Shown here one piece after another: positions 38,227 to 47,596 of a stretch of 64,000 nucleotides of DNA. Below the pieces are notes generated by a model that worked only from the letters and a program-made list of their open reading frames with translations, did no database searches and was not told where the DNA came from. This stretch comes from Prochlorococcus sp. MIT 0603 (GTDB lineage Bacteria; Cyanobacteriota; Cyanobacteriia; PCC-6307; Cyanobiaceae). The translations under genes were made by a program, and so were the position numbers. The stretch is from assembly GCF_000760215.1 (NCBI RefSeq), contig NZ_JNAW01000003.1, positions 62,001 to 126,000 on the forward strand, given 5' to 3'. How positions within the stretch are numbered: the stretch's first letter is position 1; each line of letters starts with the position of its first letter.

Positions 38227-38432
38227 CTAACTAAATAAAAACTTACTCAACAAGATTAACTGTGTGTAACCGCTGACTTGCCCCATGTTGCGAATTTTTA
38301 GTAGAAGAAAATATAAAGATTTTGCAAAAGAGGTATTTTCTTGTGAATATTTTATAAATGCTTAATATTTGAGGTTAATTTCACTCATTTTTTGAGAATC
38401 AATTGATTTTGTCTGTATTGATTTTCAAAAAA

Positions 38433-38645
38433 TTATGCGCCTCCTCCAACAATAGTAACAATCTCAAGCATATCTCCGTCTTGGATGCTTTGACTCGACC
38501 AAAGATCTGGGCTCAATATTGTCCCGTTAAACTCAACCACTATTAGCTTAGGGTTAAAACCAAGCTTAGTGATTAAGAAAGATAGATTTTGCTCTTTTGT
38601 TTCTAAATCAATAGTTATAAGCTCTCCATTTATAGTTAGTTTCAT
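38433..38645 (-). CDS. thiS: Thiamine biosynthesis sulfur carrier protein ThiS, with an extra C-terminal Ala
   Basis: A ubiquitin-like sulfur carrier for the thiazole ring of thiamine. The 70-residue protein has the beta-grasp pattern (MKLTINGE, IVVEFNGTILSPDLW, DGDMLEIVTIVGGGA). Normal ThiS ends in Gly-Gly, whose carboxylate is adenylated; here the codons after GGG are GCA then TAA, so the last residue is Ala. Its start overlaps the thiE stop by 4 bases, so thiE and thiS are co-transcribed. Confidence 0.93.
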   Translation of the reverse strand: MKLTINGELITIDLETKEQNLSFLITKLGFNPKLIVVEFNGTILSPDLWSSQSIQDGDMLEIVTIVGGGA

Positions 38646-39679
38646 TTAATTTTCTCCAAAAGCCCTTTGCTTGCTAAGTATGGATCTTTTGATTCCATGA
38701 TTGCATTGATTACTGCTATTCGCTTAGCTCCTGCATTATTTACTTCAATTATATTAGTGCTATTAACTCCACCAATTGCAAACCAAGGGATACTAACTTG
38801 ACTTGCAATATCTTTTAAAAAATCAACTCCTAATTCATTTTCACCAGGCTTGGAATTCGTTTTAAAGATTGGACCTATGCCTAGATAATCAAATGATTTA
38901 TTAGTGGCAATTTCTATCTGCTCTAATGAGTGTGTACTTTGTCCAATTAACTTTTCAGCTCCAAGTATATTCCTAGCAATTTCTACTGGAAGATCTTCTT
39001 GTCCCAAGTGAATTCCATCAGCATCTGTTGCAAGAGCAATATCCAACCTGTCATTAACTATAAAAAGAGATTCATGCTTTTTGCAGATATCTGATATTTC
39101 TTTGGCGATTGAAAAACTTTCTAAATCAGTGCCTTCTTTGCATCTGTACTGAATCATAGTTACTCCTGCTTGAAGAGCTAAAGAAACAGTTCTAATTAAT
39201 TCCTTATGAGGCTTTGTAATAAGGCAAAGTTTGCATTCCCTAAGCTTTTTATCTAATTTCCTTTTTGTGGAAGACTTTAAAATAACTACTTCCAAGTCAT
39301 AAACCTTATAACGCATATTTGCTGTAATTTCTGACAACTCTGAGTGCCAAGGGCGAGAAAATTCTTCAAGGACTCTTAAAGCCTCTTGAACCCTGCCAAA
39401 ATTAGCCGCTACTATTTCCTTTGGCAGAGTTCGCTTCTCTTGTATTGAATGTGATATACCGGCTCCTCTATCAGCACTAGCACAACGGGCTCTTTTATAA
39501 AAATCAAAATGTTGTTGCCCTAATTGCTGACGCCAGTTCTTTATTGTTATTACTAGTTCTTTATCCTTCAAATAAAATCTGCACCAGTCTTCAATTACTC
39601 GCAGGCCTTCCCTTGCTCTATCAAGATTAGCATCTATTAGCTGAGCAACACGTTCATCCGGCTGAGGGGTGACACTCAT
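38642..39679 (-). CDS. thiE: Thiamine-phosphate synthase with N-terminal ThiD2-type domain
   Basis: ThiE couples HMP-PP and thiazole phosphate. The C-terminal TIM barrel (about residues 145-345) shows LCLITKPH, QAGVTMIQYRCKEG, FIVNDRLDIALATDADGIHLGQEDLP and GQSTHSLEQI. The N-terminal 130 residues (LIDANLDRAREGLRVIEDWC...FGRVQEALRVLEEFSRP) match the ThiD2 domain, an HMP-phosphate kinase, often fused to ThiE in cyanobacteria. 345 residues in total. It overlaps thiS by 4 bases. Confidence 0.94.
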   Translation of the reverse strand: MSVTPQPDERVAQLIDANLDRAREGLRVIEDWCRFYLKDKELVITIKNWRQQLGQQHFDFYKRARCASADRGAGISHSIQEKRTLPKEIVAANFGRVQEALRVLEEFSRPWHSELSEITANMRYKVYDLEVVILKSSTKRKLDKKLRECKLCLITKPHKELIRTVSLALQAGVTMIQYRCKEGTDLESFSIAKEISDICKKHESLFIVNDRLDIALATDADGIHLGQEDLPVEIARNILGAEKLIGQSTHSLEQIEIATNKSFDYLGIGPIFKTNSKPGENELGVDFLKDIASQVSIPWFAIGGVNSTNIIEVNNAGAKRIAVINAIMESKDPYLASKGLLEKIK

Positions 39680-39722
39680 CTATTTCGTGCCAATCTTAAA
39701 GAGGTTGCATATCCCCTTAGTT

Positions 39723-39830
39723 ATGGGAAACGCTGATTTTGATAGCACTAATGTGCTCATTTGGGGAGTTCTTCTACTTGGAGGGATAGGTTTTTTTGTG
39801 GTTTGGGGATTAGCTAATGCCTACCCTTAG
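39723..39830 (+). CDS. Proposed small single-pass membrane protein (35 residues)
   Basis: An ATG-started frame of 35 codons between the starts of divergently placed thiE and the end of ribF. It is MGNADFDSTN followed by one transmembrane helix of about 20 residues (VLIWGVLLLGGIGFFVVWGL) and a short ANAYP end. Size and layout are like the minor subunits of thylakoid complexes (photosystem, cytochrome b6f or NDH-1), but it does not match PsbM, PsbT, PetL, PetM, PetN or PsaM as I know them. The region around 39700 probably holds its promoter. Confidence 0.68.
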   Translation: MGNADFDSTNVLIWGVLLLGGIGFFVVWGLANAYP

Positions 39831-39847
39831 CCAAATTTATTCTAACG

Positions 39848-40759
39848 CTAAGTCAATATTGAAATAGCCATCTTTGCGTCTAATTTAATTTGATTACTTA
39901 AATCATCTAAGGTGGGGAACTTCTTTTGATCTCTTATCCGTTCGACAGGTTTAACTATTAATTCTTTGCCTTTCAAATCAATATTCTGATTTAAAAAATG
40001 GACCTCTGTTGCAGAGGGGGCTCTTGGATCAATTGTTGGTTGTGATCCTAGATTCATTACTGCTGGAATGAAATCTTCGTTATTAACCTCTTTGGCTAAA
40101 ACTGCATAAACTCCTGGACTTGGAAGAAGCTTGCGAGCATCAACTTGAAGATTTGCTGTTGGCCAACCTATTTCTTTGCCAATACCCTTTCCTTGAACAA
40201 CAGCACCTCGAAAAACATAAGGTCTACCTAAAAGATTGTTTGTTGTTTTTAAATCACCTGCTTTTAGGGCTGATCTAATTCTGCTGCTACTCATTCTCCC
40301 TTTACTATCTTCAATTATTTCTACTACGATTATTTCTACGTTTGATCGCTTCCCTAATTTAATCAAAGTCGAGTTATCTCCTTCTCTATCTTTTCCAAAT
40401 CTAAAATTTGCTCCTATTGCAATTTGTTTTGCTTGCAATTGATTTAAAAGAATTTGCTCAAAAAATTCTTCTGCAGTTAAAGATGCTAATAAACGATCAA
40501 ATGGTACTAAAACCAATTGTTTGACCCCTAAAGGCTCAAGCAATGCAGCTTTCTCGGATGGCAAGTCTAGACGAAGTCTGGACTCGCCATAAAGAACCTC
40601 ACGAGGATGAGGCCAGAAGCTTACAACTGTTGGAATTCCAAGTTTTGTCGTTGTTATTCTTTTAATAACACTTTGATGGCCAGCATGAAGACCATCAAAA
40701 CTTCCTAAAGCCAAAGCTGTAGGGAGGCTTGCCTGAAGTGGAGAACAGAGTGATATCAA
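39848..40759 (-). CDS. ribF: Bifunctional riboflavin kinase / FAD synthetase
   Basis: Makes FMN and FAD. The N-terminal nucleotidyltransferase domain has ALGSFDGLHAGHQSVI (HxGH-type motif) and SSSRIRSAL; the C-terminal kinase domain (about residues 180-303) has GRPYVFRGAVVQGKGIGKEIGWPTANL and VHFLNQNIDLKGK. At 303 residues it has usual length. It is divergent from the DUF3611 gene. Confidence 0.96.
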   Translation of the reverse strand: MISLCSPLQASLPTALALGSFDGLHAGHQSVIKRITTTKLGIPTVVSFWPHPREVLYGESRLRLDLPSEKAALLEPLGVKQLVLVPFDRLLASLTAEEFFEQILLNQLQAKQIAIGANFRFGKDREGDNSTLIKLGKRSNVEIIVVEIIEDSKGRMSSSRIRSALKAGDLKTTNNLLGRPYVFRGAVVQGKGIGKEIGWPTANLQVDARKLLPSPGVYAVLAKEVNNEDFIPAVMNLGSQPTIDPRAPSATEVHFLNQNIDLKGKELIVKPVERIRDQKKFPTLDDLSNQIKLDAKMAISILT

Positions 40760-40819
40760 GATGAACGTGCAATTTTCTCAAATAAGTGGCAAGTTTGAAT
40801 TAATGCCGCATTGTTTTTG

Positions 40820-41383
40820 ATGGCTGACCAGCCAGATTTCCCCTCTATAGCCTTAGGGATGAGGCGTATTGGTTGGATACGCTTTTGGGTCCAGACAGTT
40901 CTTGGAGTTGTTGTTGTTGGTGTGTTGCTGTTTAACAATGTAGGAAGCAGCTTGGCTAGAAACTCTGAAAAAGCATTGGGCTTAGGACCAGGTTTGTCCC
41001 TTACCAGTTTGGCTTTTCTTTTATTGTTATACAGCCTTTGGCAGGGATGGTTGATAGTACTAACAGGAAGAGCCATTAATACCCCTGCTCGTCCTAGCAG
41101 AGCTGAGACTAGTCGGTTGTTAAAAAGAGGCCTCATAATTGATTTATTGGGATTAATATTTTCTTCAATTGGGTATCAATCATTAGCAGGGGCTCTTTTT
41201 GTTCAAGCTTCTATGCAAGCACCTGGTATTTCTATAGGGGCAGGTGTGAGAGCAATGGAGAATTATCCAATTACTTCTTTGGAAATGCTTTCAGTTTTAA
41301 GTAACACACAGGTTTTATTTGCACATTTGCTTGGATTGATTTTTTCCCTCTGGTTGCTTCAAAGAATCTATCGGCCTAGATAA
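40820..41383 (+). CDS. DUF3611 family membrane protein
   Basis: A 187-residue protein with four predicted membrane helices: [58 protein letters not shown] and [16 protein letters not shown]. The family is conserved in cyanobacteria and plastids, with unknown function. The ATG at 40820 (MADQPDFPS) is chosen; the frame could begin at a TTG nine bases earlier. Its 3' end overlaps convergent surE by 16 bases. Confidence 0.85.
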   Translation: MADQPDFPSIALGMRRIGWIRFWVQTVLGVVVVGVLLFNNVGSSLARNSEKALGLGPGLSLTSLAFLLLLYSLWQGWLIVLTGRAINTPARPSRAETSRLLKRGLIIDLLGLIFSSIGYQSLAGALFVQASMQAPGISIGAGVRAMENYPITSLEMLSVLSNTQVLFAHLLGLIFSLWLLQRIYRPR

Positions 41384-42177
41384 TTTTTAAAATCTAATTT
41401 TGGTAAATCATCAACATTTCCTCTCCAAAACAAATCTGGCTGCACTGGAGTCAATGATGGTGCATTGGTTTCGATTTGAGATACATCACTAGGCCATTCA
41501 ATGGGACCATCTCCAGCAGATTCAAGATCTCTTACCGCTTCTCCAGCCATCCAATAATAAGTATTTCCTCTAGGGTCCTTTCTCTTACTAAATTGTTCTT
41601 GATATTGTCTAATAGAAAGTCTTGTCCAGCCAATCTCACCCATATCTTCAGCATTACACGGGGGGATATTTAAATTAAGTAGTAACTTTTGGGACCAATT
41701 ACGCAATAAAGCATTCTCGGAAATATTTAAAGCTATTTCTCCAGCAAAAGCAAACTCTCGCCATTGAAAACTCGCTACACTAACTGCTATTGAAGGGATA
41801 CCTTCAAGCGTTCCTTCAAGAGCAGCTGCCACAGTCCCTGAACAGAAAATATCCGTACCAAGATTTGGACCATGGTTTATGCCAGACATAATCAAATCTG
41901 GCTTTTCATCCAAAAGTTCATATAAAGCAAGTTTTACACAGTCTGCTGGGGTACCACTACATGCCCATGCTTTGATGCCTTTTTGAAAAAGTTCGTCTAC
42001 TCGTTCTGCTCTTATAGGGGCTTGTAAAGTAAGGCCATGTCCTGTTGCAGATCGTTCTTGATCAGGACAAACTACTATTACCTTATGGCCCCTATTAGCT
42101 GCTGCAATAGCAAGTGTTCGCATTCCCTCTGCAAACACTCCATCATCATTACTAATTAAAATTGTCAATGGGTTCAT
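41368..42177 (-). CDS. surE: 5'/3'-nucleotidase SurE
   Basis: A metal-dependent phosphatase acting on nucleoside monophosphates and short polyphosphate. It has [11 protein letters not shown] at the N-terminus (metal-binding DD), [35 protein letters not shown] and GTVAAALEG. 269 residues, normal for the family. Converges with DUF3611, overlapping by 16 bases. Confidence 0.96.
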   Translation of the reverse strand: MNPLTILISNDDGVFAEGMRTLAIAAANRGHKVIVVCPDQERSATGHGLTLQAPIRAERVDELFQKGIKAWACSGTPADCVKLALYELLDEKPDLIMSGINHGPNLGTDIFCSGTVAAALEGTLEGIPSIAVSVASFQWREFAFAGEIALNISENALLRNWSQKLLLNLNIPPCNAEDMGEIGWTRLSIRQYQEQFSKRKDPRGNTYYWMAGEAVRDLESAGDGPIEWPSDVSQIETNAPSLTPVQPDLFWRGNVDDLPKLDFKNYLGR

Positions 42178-42248
42178 TGTTGCTGGTTGCTCGTAAAAAA
42201 AAAATAGTGACCATACCTGTTTAAGATTGTATTCAATCTATTTTTGTT

Positions 42249-43256
42249 GTGAGTCAAAACGTCTCTCTTAAGCAGCTCAATGATGACCTCGAAGGGTTAG
42301 AGAAAGAAGCTGCAAAGGCTATTACCATTTCTCAAGACAAGGATTCTCTCGAGCAACTTAGAATACAGTTCCTAGGAAAGAAAGGCCGCCTATCAAAAGT
42401 ATTAGCCTCTATGGCCAATTTGGATGGATCTGAACGTCCAGCAATTGGTCAAAGAGCAAATTTATTAAAAAATCAACTGCACAAATTAATTGCTGAACGA
42501 TCTAATAATTTAGAAGAGAAGATTTTAAATGAACAAATCAAGAATGAAAGTGTAGATGTGACTGCACCGCCTACAGGCAAACCATTTGGCAATAGACATC
42601 CCTTAATGAAAACAACAGAGCAAATAGTTGATCTCTTCTGCGGACTTGGATATGAAGTTCATGAGGGTCCTGAAATTGAAACTGACTATTACAATTTTGA
42701 GGCTTTAAATATTCCTGCAGATCATCCAGCAAGGGATATGCAAGACACATTTTATTTAGAAAACAATTTGCTTCTTAGAACACACACTTCCCCTGTGCAG
42801 ATTCGATGCTTAGAAGGAAGCCCTCCCCCAGTAAGAATCATTGCACCAGGTCGGGTCTATAGAAGAGATGCAATTGATGCAACTCATTCGCCTGTTTTTC
42901 ATCAAATAGAGGTATTGGCTATTGATGAAGGATTGGACTTCAGCCATCTTCGTGGAACAGTGATGGCATTCTTAAAAGCTTTTTTTGGAGATTTGCCAGT
43001 TCGTTTTAGAGCTAGCTATTTCCCATTCACTGAACCTTCTGTTGAGGTTGATGTCCAATGGAGAGGGAAATGGCTTGAAGTGATGGGCTGTGGGATGGTT
43101 GATCCTGCTGTATTAAATGGATTGGGCATTGACCCTGAAAGGTGGACTGGTTTCGCTGCAGGGCTAGGGGTAGAACGCTTCTGCATGGTTCGACATGAGA
43201 TAGATGATATTAGGAGGCTTTATACAAGTGACCTTAGATTTTTGGAGCAATTTTAG
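42249..43256 (+). CDS. pheS: Phenylalanine--tRNA ligase alpha subunit
   Basis: The catalytic subunit. The N-terminal coiled-coil (about residues 1-85) is followed by the class II core with [20 protein letters not shown], motif 2 [21 protein letters not shown] and motif 3 [16 protein letters not shown]. 335 residues from a GTG start at 42249. pheT is not adjacent, as usual in cyanobacteria. Confidence 0.97.
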   Translation: MSQNVSLKQLNDDLEGLEKEAAKAITISQDKDSLEQLRIQFLGKKGRLSKVLASMANLDGSERPAIGQRANLLKNQLHKLIAERSNNLEEKILNEQIKNESVDVTAPPTGKPFGNRHPLMKTTEQIVDLFCGLGYEVHEGPEIETDYYNFEALNIPADHPARDMQDTFYLENNLLLRTHTSPVQIRCLEGSPPPVRIIAPGRVYRRDAIDATHSPVFHQIEVLAIDEGLDFSHLRGTVMAFLKAFFGDLPVRFRASYFPFTEPSVEVDVQWRGKWLEVMGCGMVDPAVLNGLGIDPERWTGFAAGLGVERFCMVRHEIDDIRRLYTSDLRFLEQF

Positions 43257-43352
43257 AATTAGTATTGCTTCTATTTGATTTCTGGTTAATTAGATTTATC
43301 TTGTGAATAAGCTTTTTAATTAAAGTGATAAAGTTGTTTGCTTTTGTGATCA

Positions 43353-44261
43353 GTGCCTCTACTAGGACTGATTTTTAATGATGGTAAAGAGCTTTCTTTA
43401 GAAAGAGCTCTTTATATTCAAAGAAAATTTGAGGCTGCTGGTTATGAAGTTATAAGAGCTAGCAGTGCTGGTGGAATGGTTGGCTTCGCCAACCCAGATC
43501 AACATATGAGAACACTTGGATATAACGCATGCGTTCCAGAAGGTTTTGATTCTTCTATGAAATTAGCCATTGTCTTAGGAGGAGATGGCACAGTACTTTC
43601 TGCAGCTCGTCAGACAGCGCCGATTGGAGTCCCTATTCTTACAATTAATACAGGCCATTTAGGTTTTTTAACAGAAACATACCTTCCAGATATTGATAGA
43701 GCTCTTAATAGCGTTTTAAGAACCGAATGGTATATAGAAGAAAGAACTAGTCTTGTTGTAAGTGTCATGCGTGGAGAGCAGAGACGTTGGGAAGCTTTAT
43801 GTCTTAACGAAATGGCGTTACATAGAGAGCCTTTAACAAGCATGTGTCACTTTGAAATTTCAATTGGCAATCATGCACCTGTAGATATATCTGCTGATGG
43901 TGTAATCCTTTCCACTCCTACAGGTTCAACTGCTTACTCTCTTAGTGCAGGTGGACCTGTTATAACTCCAGATTGCCCAGTCCTTCAATTGACTCCTATA
44001 GCCCCACACTCATTAGCTTCAAGAGCACTTGTTTTTAGTGAATTAGAACCTGTAACTGTTTTCCCTGCAACACCTGAAAGATTGATGATGGTTGTTGATG
44101 GGACTGCAGGCTGTTATGTATGGCCAGAAGATAGGGTCCTAATTAGAAGAAGCAATCATCCTGTTAAATTCATTCGTTTGTCTGATAATGAATTCTTCCA
44201 AGTACTTGGTAATAAATTAGGCTGGGGTTTGCCTCATATCGCCAAGCCTGAAAAAAATTGA
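43353..44261 (+). CDS. nadK: NAD kinase
   Basis: Phosphorylates NAD to NADP. The [11 protein letters not shown] motif (about residues 70-80), [13 protein letters not shown] and the NAD-binding [15 protein letters not shown] are all present. 302 residues, with a GTG start at 43353. Cyanobacteria carry two NAD kinases; this is one, and the other is not in the window. Confidence 0.96.
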   Translation: MPLLGLIFNDGKELSLERALYIQRKFEAAGYEVIRASSAGGMVGFANPDQHMRTLGYNACVPEGFDSSMKLAIVLGGDGTVLSAARQTAPIGVPILTINTGHLGFLTETYLPDIDRALNSVLRTEWYIEERTSLVVSVMRGEQRRWEALCLNEMALHREPLTSMCHFEISIGNHAPVDISADGVILSTPTGSTAYSLSAGGPVITPDCPVLQLTPIAPHSLASRALVFSELEPVTVFPATPERLMMVVDGTAGCYVWPEDRVLIRRSNHPVKFIRLSDNEFFQVLGNKLGWGLPHIAKPEKN

Positions 44262-44280
44262 TTGTCGAATGAAATTACTT

Positions 44281-45585
44281 CTATTGAAATTTACCCTTAA
44301 TTATAAAGACAGGATTCATTGGATTAAGTCTTGTCCCTTCTTTTAAAGACACACCTCTTAAATTTTGATGCTGGCTAATTTTCAATTGAAATCCTTTTTT
44401 CTTTAAAAGGTTCGCAATCTTTTCTAGATTTTCTATTGTTGCTAAAGGAATAACAATAATTCCTGTTGGTTTTATTCGAGCAATAATTTCATTTAAAAGA
44501 TTTATTTTCTCAGAACCTCCTCCTCCTAGAATCACTCTATTTGGTTGTGCAAGTTGACTAGGGATTGCTTCTTTTTCAAGAATTGAGAGGGCATCTGCTT
44601 CAATAATTTTTCTAGGAAAGACTGCTAGCCTTCTTGCATTTAATTTAATAAGCTCTTCCCCTCCCAAACGTTTTTCAATAGATAAAAGTTCTAATTTAGG
44701 CCTTAATCGTAAAGCTTCCAAGCCAATAGTCCCTACACCAGCACCAATATCCCAAATAACACCCGTTTCTGGAAGTTCTAAATCTGCTAATAATTGAATG
44801 CGTATTTCTCTCTTTGTCATAAGACCTGGACGATCCTGATATGACAAATAAAAACCATCTTCTATACCAAATAAAGGAATATCTTTCTTACTAATAAAGG
44901 GTTCTTTGTCCTTTATTAGCACTACTAGATGAAGTGGGTCTAGCAAAGGCAATTCTTCTTTAGGAGAAATTCGATATGTACGTTCTTGCTTATGACCAAG
45001 ATTTTCGAATATCCAAAAGCTATAAATATTTTCAAGTTCACATGCCGCAAGTATTGCTCTTACTTCCTGGGCTCCGCCTCGATTCGGGTCTGTAAGTATA
45101 CCTATCGTATTAGGTCTTTTTTGTAAAAGCTTAGTGAGAGGAGTTGTTTCTCTCCCATGAAGACTAATCCAATGAGCATCTTGCCAAGGGATAGCTAATC
45201 GTGAAAATGCTAATTGCAAAGAAGTAGGAGAAGGATGAAAAACAAGTTTTTCAGATGGAAAATTTTTTAACAATATCCTCCCAATTCCAAACCAAAGAGG
45301 GTCTCCACTTGCTAATACAACAGTTTTTTGATCTTGCTCATTGAGCCAATTGATAAATTCTCCTGGATTATCAGTTGCAAAAAAAATTGGGAATGGATTA
45401 CTTGAATTTTGCTTATTCCACCAGTCTTTAAGAGAAATCAGCAATCTTCTAGGGGCTGAAATATTTCTTGCTGAGAGGACAATTCCTTGCAATCTGCTTG
45501 AAAGATCTGCAACCCCTGAAGCTGAAACACCAATGATGTCTATAGAAATTCCCTCTTTGGCCTTGTTTTTATTGTTTCTTACCAT
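44281..45585 (-). CDS. cobL: Precorrin-6Y C5,15-methyltransferase (CbiET/CobL fusion)
   Basis: A bifunctional corrin methylase and decarboxylase of cobalamin synthesis. The N-terminal CbiE domain (about residues 10-200) has ISIDIIGVSASGVADL and SGDPLWFGIGRIL; the C-terminal CbiT domain (about 225-434) has SYQDRPGLMTKREIR and the SAM motif VIWDIGAGVGTIGLEALRL. The ATG at 45585 (MVRNNKNK) is chosen because the frame upstream (to 45675) enters the start of the divergent gene at 45647 and lacks conservation. The length is then about 434 residues. Confidence 0.93.
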   Translation of the reverse strand: MVRNNKNKAKEGISIDIIGVSASGVADLSSRLQGIVLSARNISAPRRLLISLKDWWNKQNSSNPFPIFFATDNPGEFINWLNEQDQKTVVLASGDPLWFGIGRILLKNFPSEKLVFHPSPTSLQLAFSRLAIPWQDAHWISLHGRETTPLTKLLQKRPNTIGILTDPNRGGAQEVRAILAACELENIYSFWIFENLGHKQERTYRISPKEELPLLDPLHLVVLIKDKEPFISKKDIPLFGIEDGFYLSYQDRPGLMTKREIRIQLLADLELPETGVIWDIGAGVGTIGLEALRLRPKLELLSIEKRLGGEELIKLNARRLAVFPRKIIEADALSILEKEAIPSQLAQPNRVILGGGGSEKINLLNEIIARIKPTGIIVIPLATIENLEKIANLLKKKGFQLKISQHQNLRGVSLKEGTRLNPMNPVFIIKGKFQ

Positions 45586-45646
45586 ATTAAAAACATTTAA
45601 TTGATAAGTTGATTGATTAGATTCTTTTTGCTTCTTAGAGAGTTCA

Positions 45647-45913
45647 TTGAAAAAGTCAACCGGCCATATAAACAAAGATCCTATTAGGCGTCAGCGTCAA
45701 CATGAACTTTTAATAGCTCTTATTAAACAACAAAAAGACTTGGATCTAATGGATGCAGAAGGACCACGATTTGATTCTAATGGAAGCAATGCAACTGATC
45801 CTGCAAAATGGTTAGACCGAAATCGTCGTGTTTTGGCAAAATACCAATCATTAGTTAACACCTCAATAACTTTAGATGCATTACTTGATTCGGAGTCAAT
45901 TCAAAGTGATTAA
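45647..45913 (+). CDS. Small conserved hypothetical protein
   Basis: An 88-residue polar, helical protein without signal peptide: RQRQHELLIALIKQQKDLDL, then DPAKWLDRNRRVLAKYQSLV and a short acidic end. It starts at a TTG at 45647. The stop codon overlaps the start of the next gene (GTG at 45906), so the two are translationally coupled. I do not recognise a function. Divergent cobL starts 61 bases away. Confidence 0.75.
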   Translation: MKKSTGHINKDPIRRQRQHELLIALIKQQKDLDLMDAEGPRFDSNGSNATDPAKWLDRNRRVLAKYQSLVNTSITLDALLDSESIQSD

Positions 45914-46406
45914 GTCATTTCTTCTATTCCTACTCATATCAATTTCTTGTTATTTAATTCCACCTAAAGCGTTAGAAGCAAAGTTGGAACTTTTTGAAAA
46001 TATCAATGGGAATGAAGTTCAAAGAAGCTTAGAAAGTTTAAGAGATCTTGATGACCAGACATGGCAATTGGTTGTTTACCCTCAAACAGGACATGAAGAT
46101 AACTTAGTCTTGCGAATAGTTGGGTTTACAGGAAGTCTTAGATTAAATCACCCAGAAAAATTACATTTAAAATCAGGTCTTAAATCCTGGGATCTTAAAG
46201 ATATAACTTTAAGCAACCCTCAACTGGCTAACGATAATCGTGATGCGGCTGCAGAGTTTTTATTAAGCCCATTTCTGCAAGAACTTAATAATAATCGGCC
46301 ATTGCGATTGTCTTTGGTGGGAGGTTTTAATGATTTACCTGTACCGCCCTATGTTGTTAATGAATGGAGATCAATGCTTAAAAGCTTTATAAGAAATGAG
46401 ACCTGA
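45906..46406 (+). CDS. DUF3122 family exported protein
   Basis: Starting at the GTG at 45906, the protein opens with a signal peptide (VIKSFLLFLLISISCYLIPP, then KALEA|KLE as a likely cleavage site) and a secreted domain of about 140 residues with LDDQTWQLVVYPQ, LVLRIVGFTGSLRLNHPE and RPLRLSLVGGFNDLPVPPYVV. This is the DUF3122 family of cyanobacteria, unknown in function. The frame is open from 45876, but the extra residues would precede the signal peptide. Its end overlaps ribD by 11 bases. Confidence 0.85.
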   Translation: MIKSFLLFLLISISCYLIPPKALEAKLELFENINGNEVQRSLESLRDLDDQTWQLVVYPQTGHEDNLVLRIVGFTGSLRLNHPEKLHLKSGLKSWDLKDITLSNPQLANDNRDAAAEFLLSPFLQELNNNRPLRLSLVGGFNDLPVPPYVVNEWRSMLKSFIRNET

Positions 46407-47487
46407 CTTATATCAACGAACTTGGGGGCAATGGATGCGCCGTGTATTGGACTTAGCCCTTCTAGCTGAAGGGCAAACAAGTCCTAATCCACTTGTTGGC
46501 GCAGTGATTTTAGACTCTCAACAAAACCTTATAGGTGAAGGCTTTCATAGGGGTACTGGTCAAAAGCATGCGGAAATAGAAGCCTTGTTGCAAGCCGGTC
46601 CTAATGCAAAAGGGGGAACGCTATTAATCAATCTTGAACCTTGTTGTCATTATGGAAAAACTCCTCCTTGTACAAAATCAATTTTAAAGTCAGGTTTGGC
46701 AAGGGTTGTCGTTGCTATTAAGGATCCAGATCCAAGGGTTTCTGGTAAAGGCATTTCTATTTTACGTAAAGCTGGAATAGAAGTAATTACTGGAGTTCTA
46801 GAAAAAGAGGCGGCTTGGTTAAATAGAGCTTTCATTTTTCGCAATCAAACTGGAAGGCCATGGGGTGTTTTAAAATGGGCCATGAGCTTGGATGGAAGGA
46901 CAGCATTGCCTAATGGAACAAGTCAATGGATTAGTGGAGAAGAATCTAGAAAAAAAGTCCATTCCCTTCGTTCACGATGCGATGCTGTAATTGTTGGAGG
47001 AAAAACCGTAAAATTCGACAACCCTCTCTTGACAAGCAGAGGCATTAAGAAAAAAGAGCCCTTAAGAGTTGTTCTAAGTTCTTCTCTAGACTTTCCAGTG
47101 GAGGCCCAAATTTGGAATACTAAGCAAGCAGAAACTTTGATTTGTTATGGTCCAGAAAGTAACTCTAGACTTTTAGATAAATTGCCAGATGGTCCTGAAT
47201 CAATTCTTTTAGAAGAATGTAATCCAGCAAAATTATTAGAGGTTCTTGCTCAAAAAGGCTGTAATCAAGTCTTATGGGAATGTGGAAGTCGACTAGCAAC
47301 TGCGGCAATTAAACATAATTGCGTTCAAGAAATATTAGTTTTCATATCTCCAAAATTATTAGGGGGGACCTCTGCGATGACGCCTCTTTCTAATCTAGGG
47401 TTTGCTTCAATGGAGCAAGTCCTTACGGTAAAAGAGATTTCTCAATCAAAAAAAGGGCATGATTTTGTTTTAAATATGCTTATTTGA
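46396..47487 (+). CDS. ribD: Riboflavin biosynthesis protein RibD (deaminase/reductase)
   Basis: A two-domain enzyme of riboflavin synthesis. The N-terminal zinc deaminase has HAEIEALLQAG (His plus catalytic Glu) and PCCHYGKTPPC (zinc cysteines), at about residues 55-95. The C-terminal reductase domain (about 155-363) starts LKWAMSLDGRTALPNG and has VIVGGKTVKFDNPLLT. 363 residues. Overlaps the DUF3122 gene by 11 bases. Confidence 0.97.
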   Translation: MRPDLYQRTWGQWMRRVLDLALLAEGQTSPNPLVGAVILDSQQNLIGEGFHRGTGQKHAEIEALLQAGPNAKGGTLLINLEPCCHYGKTPPCTKSILKSGLARVVVAIKDPDPRVSGKGISILRKAGIEVITGVLEKEAAWLNRAFIFRNQTGRPWGVLKWAMSLDGRTALPNGTSQWISGEESRKKVHSLRSRCDAVIVGGKTVKFDNPLLTSRGIKKKEPLRVVLSSSLDFPVEAQIWNTKQAETLICYGPESNSRLLDKLPDGPESILLEECNPAKLLEVLAQKGCNQVLWECGSRLATAAIKHNCVQEILVFISPKLLGGTSAMTPLSNLGFASMEQVLTVKEISQSKKGHDFVLNMLI

Positions 47488-47596
47488 TAATCAATGCTAG
47501 AAGTTAATTTTGATCTCGTTCGGTTCTTACACCTAATTTTTGATATCTGAATTGCACATATTTGTTAGTTTTGTATTCAATTAATTTTTTATTGTT

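Noticed and set aside
38227-38432. TPP riboswitch upstream of thiS/thiE
   Set aside because: thiS is the downstream gene of the pair, so this region is after it rather than before it, and no CTGAGA core is present near the thiE start at 39679.
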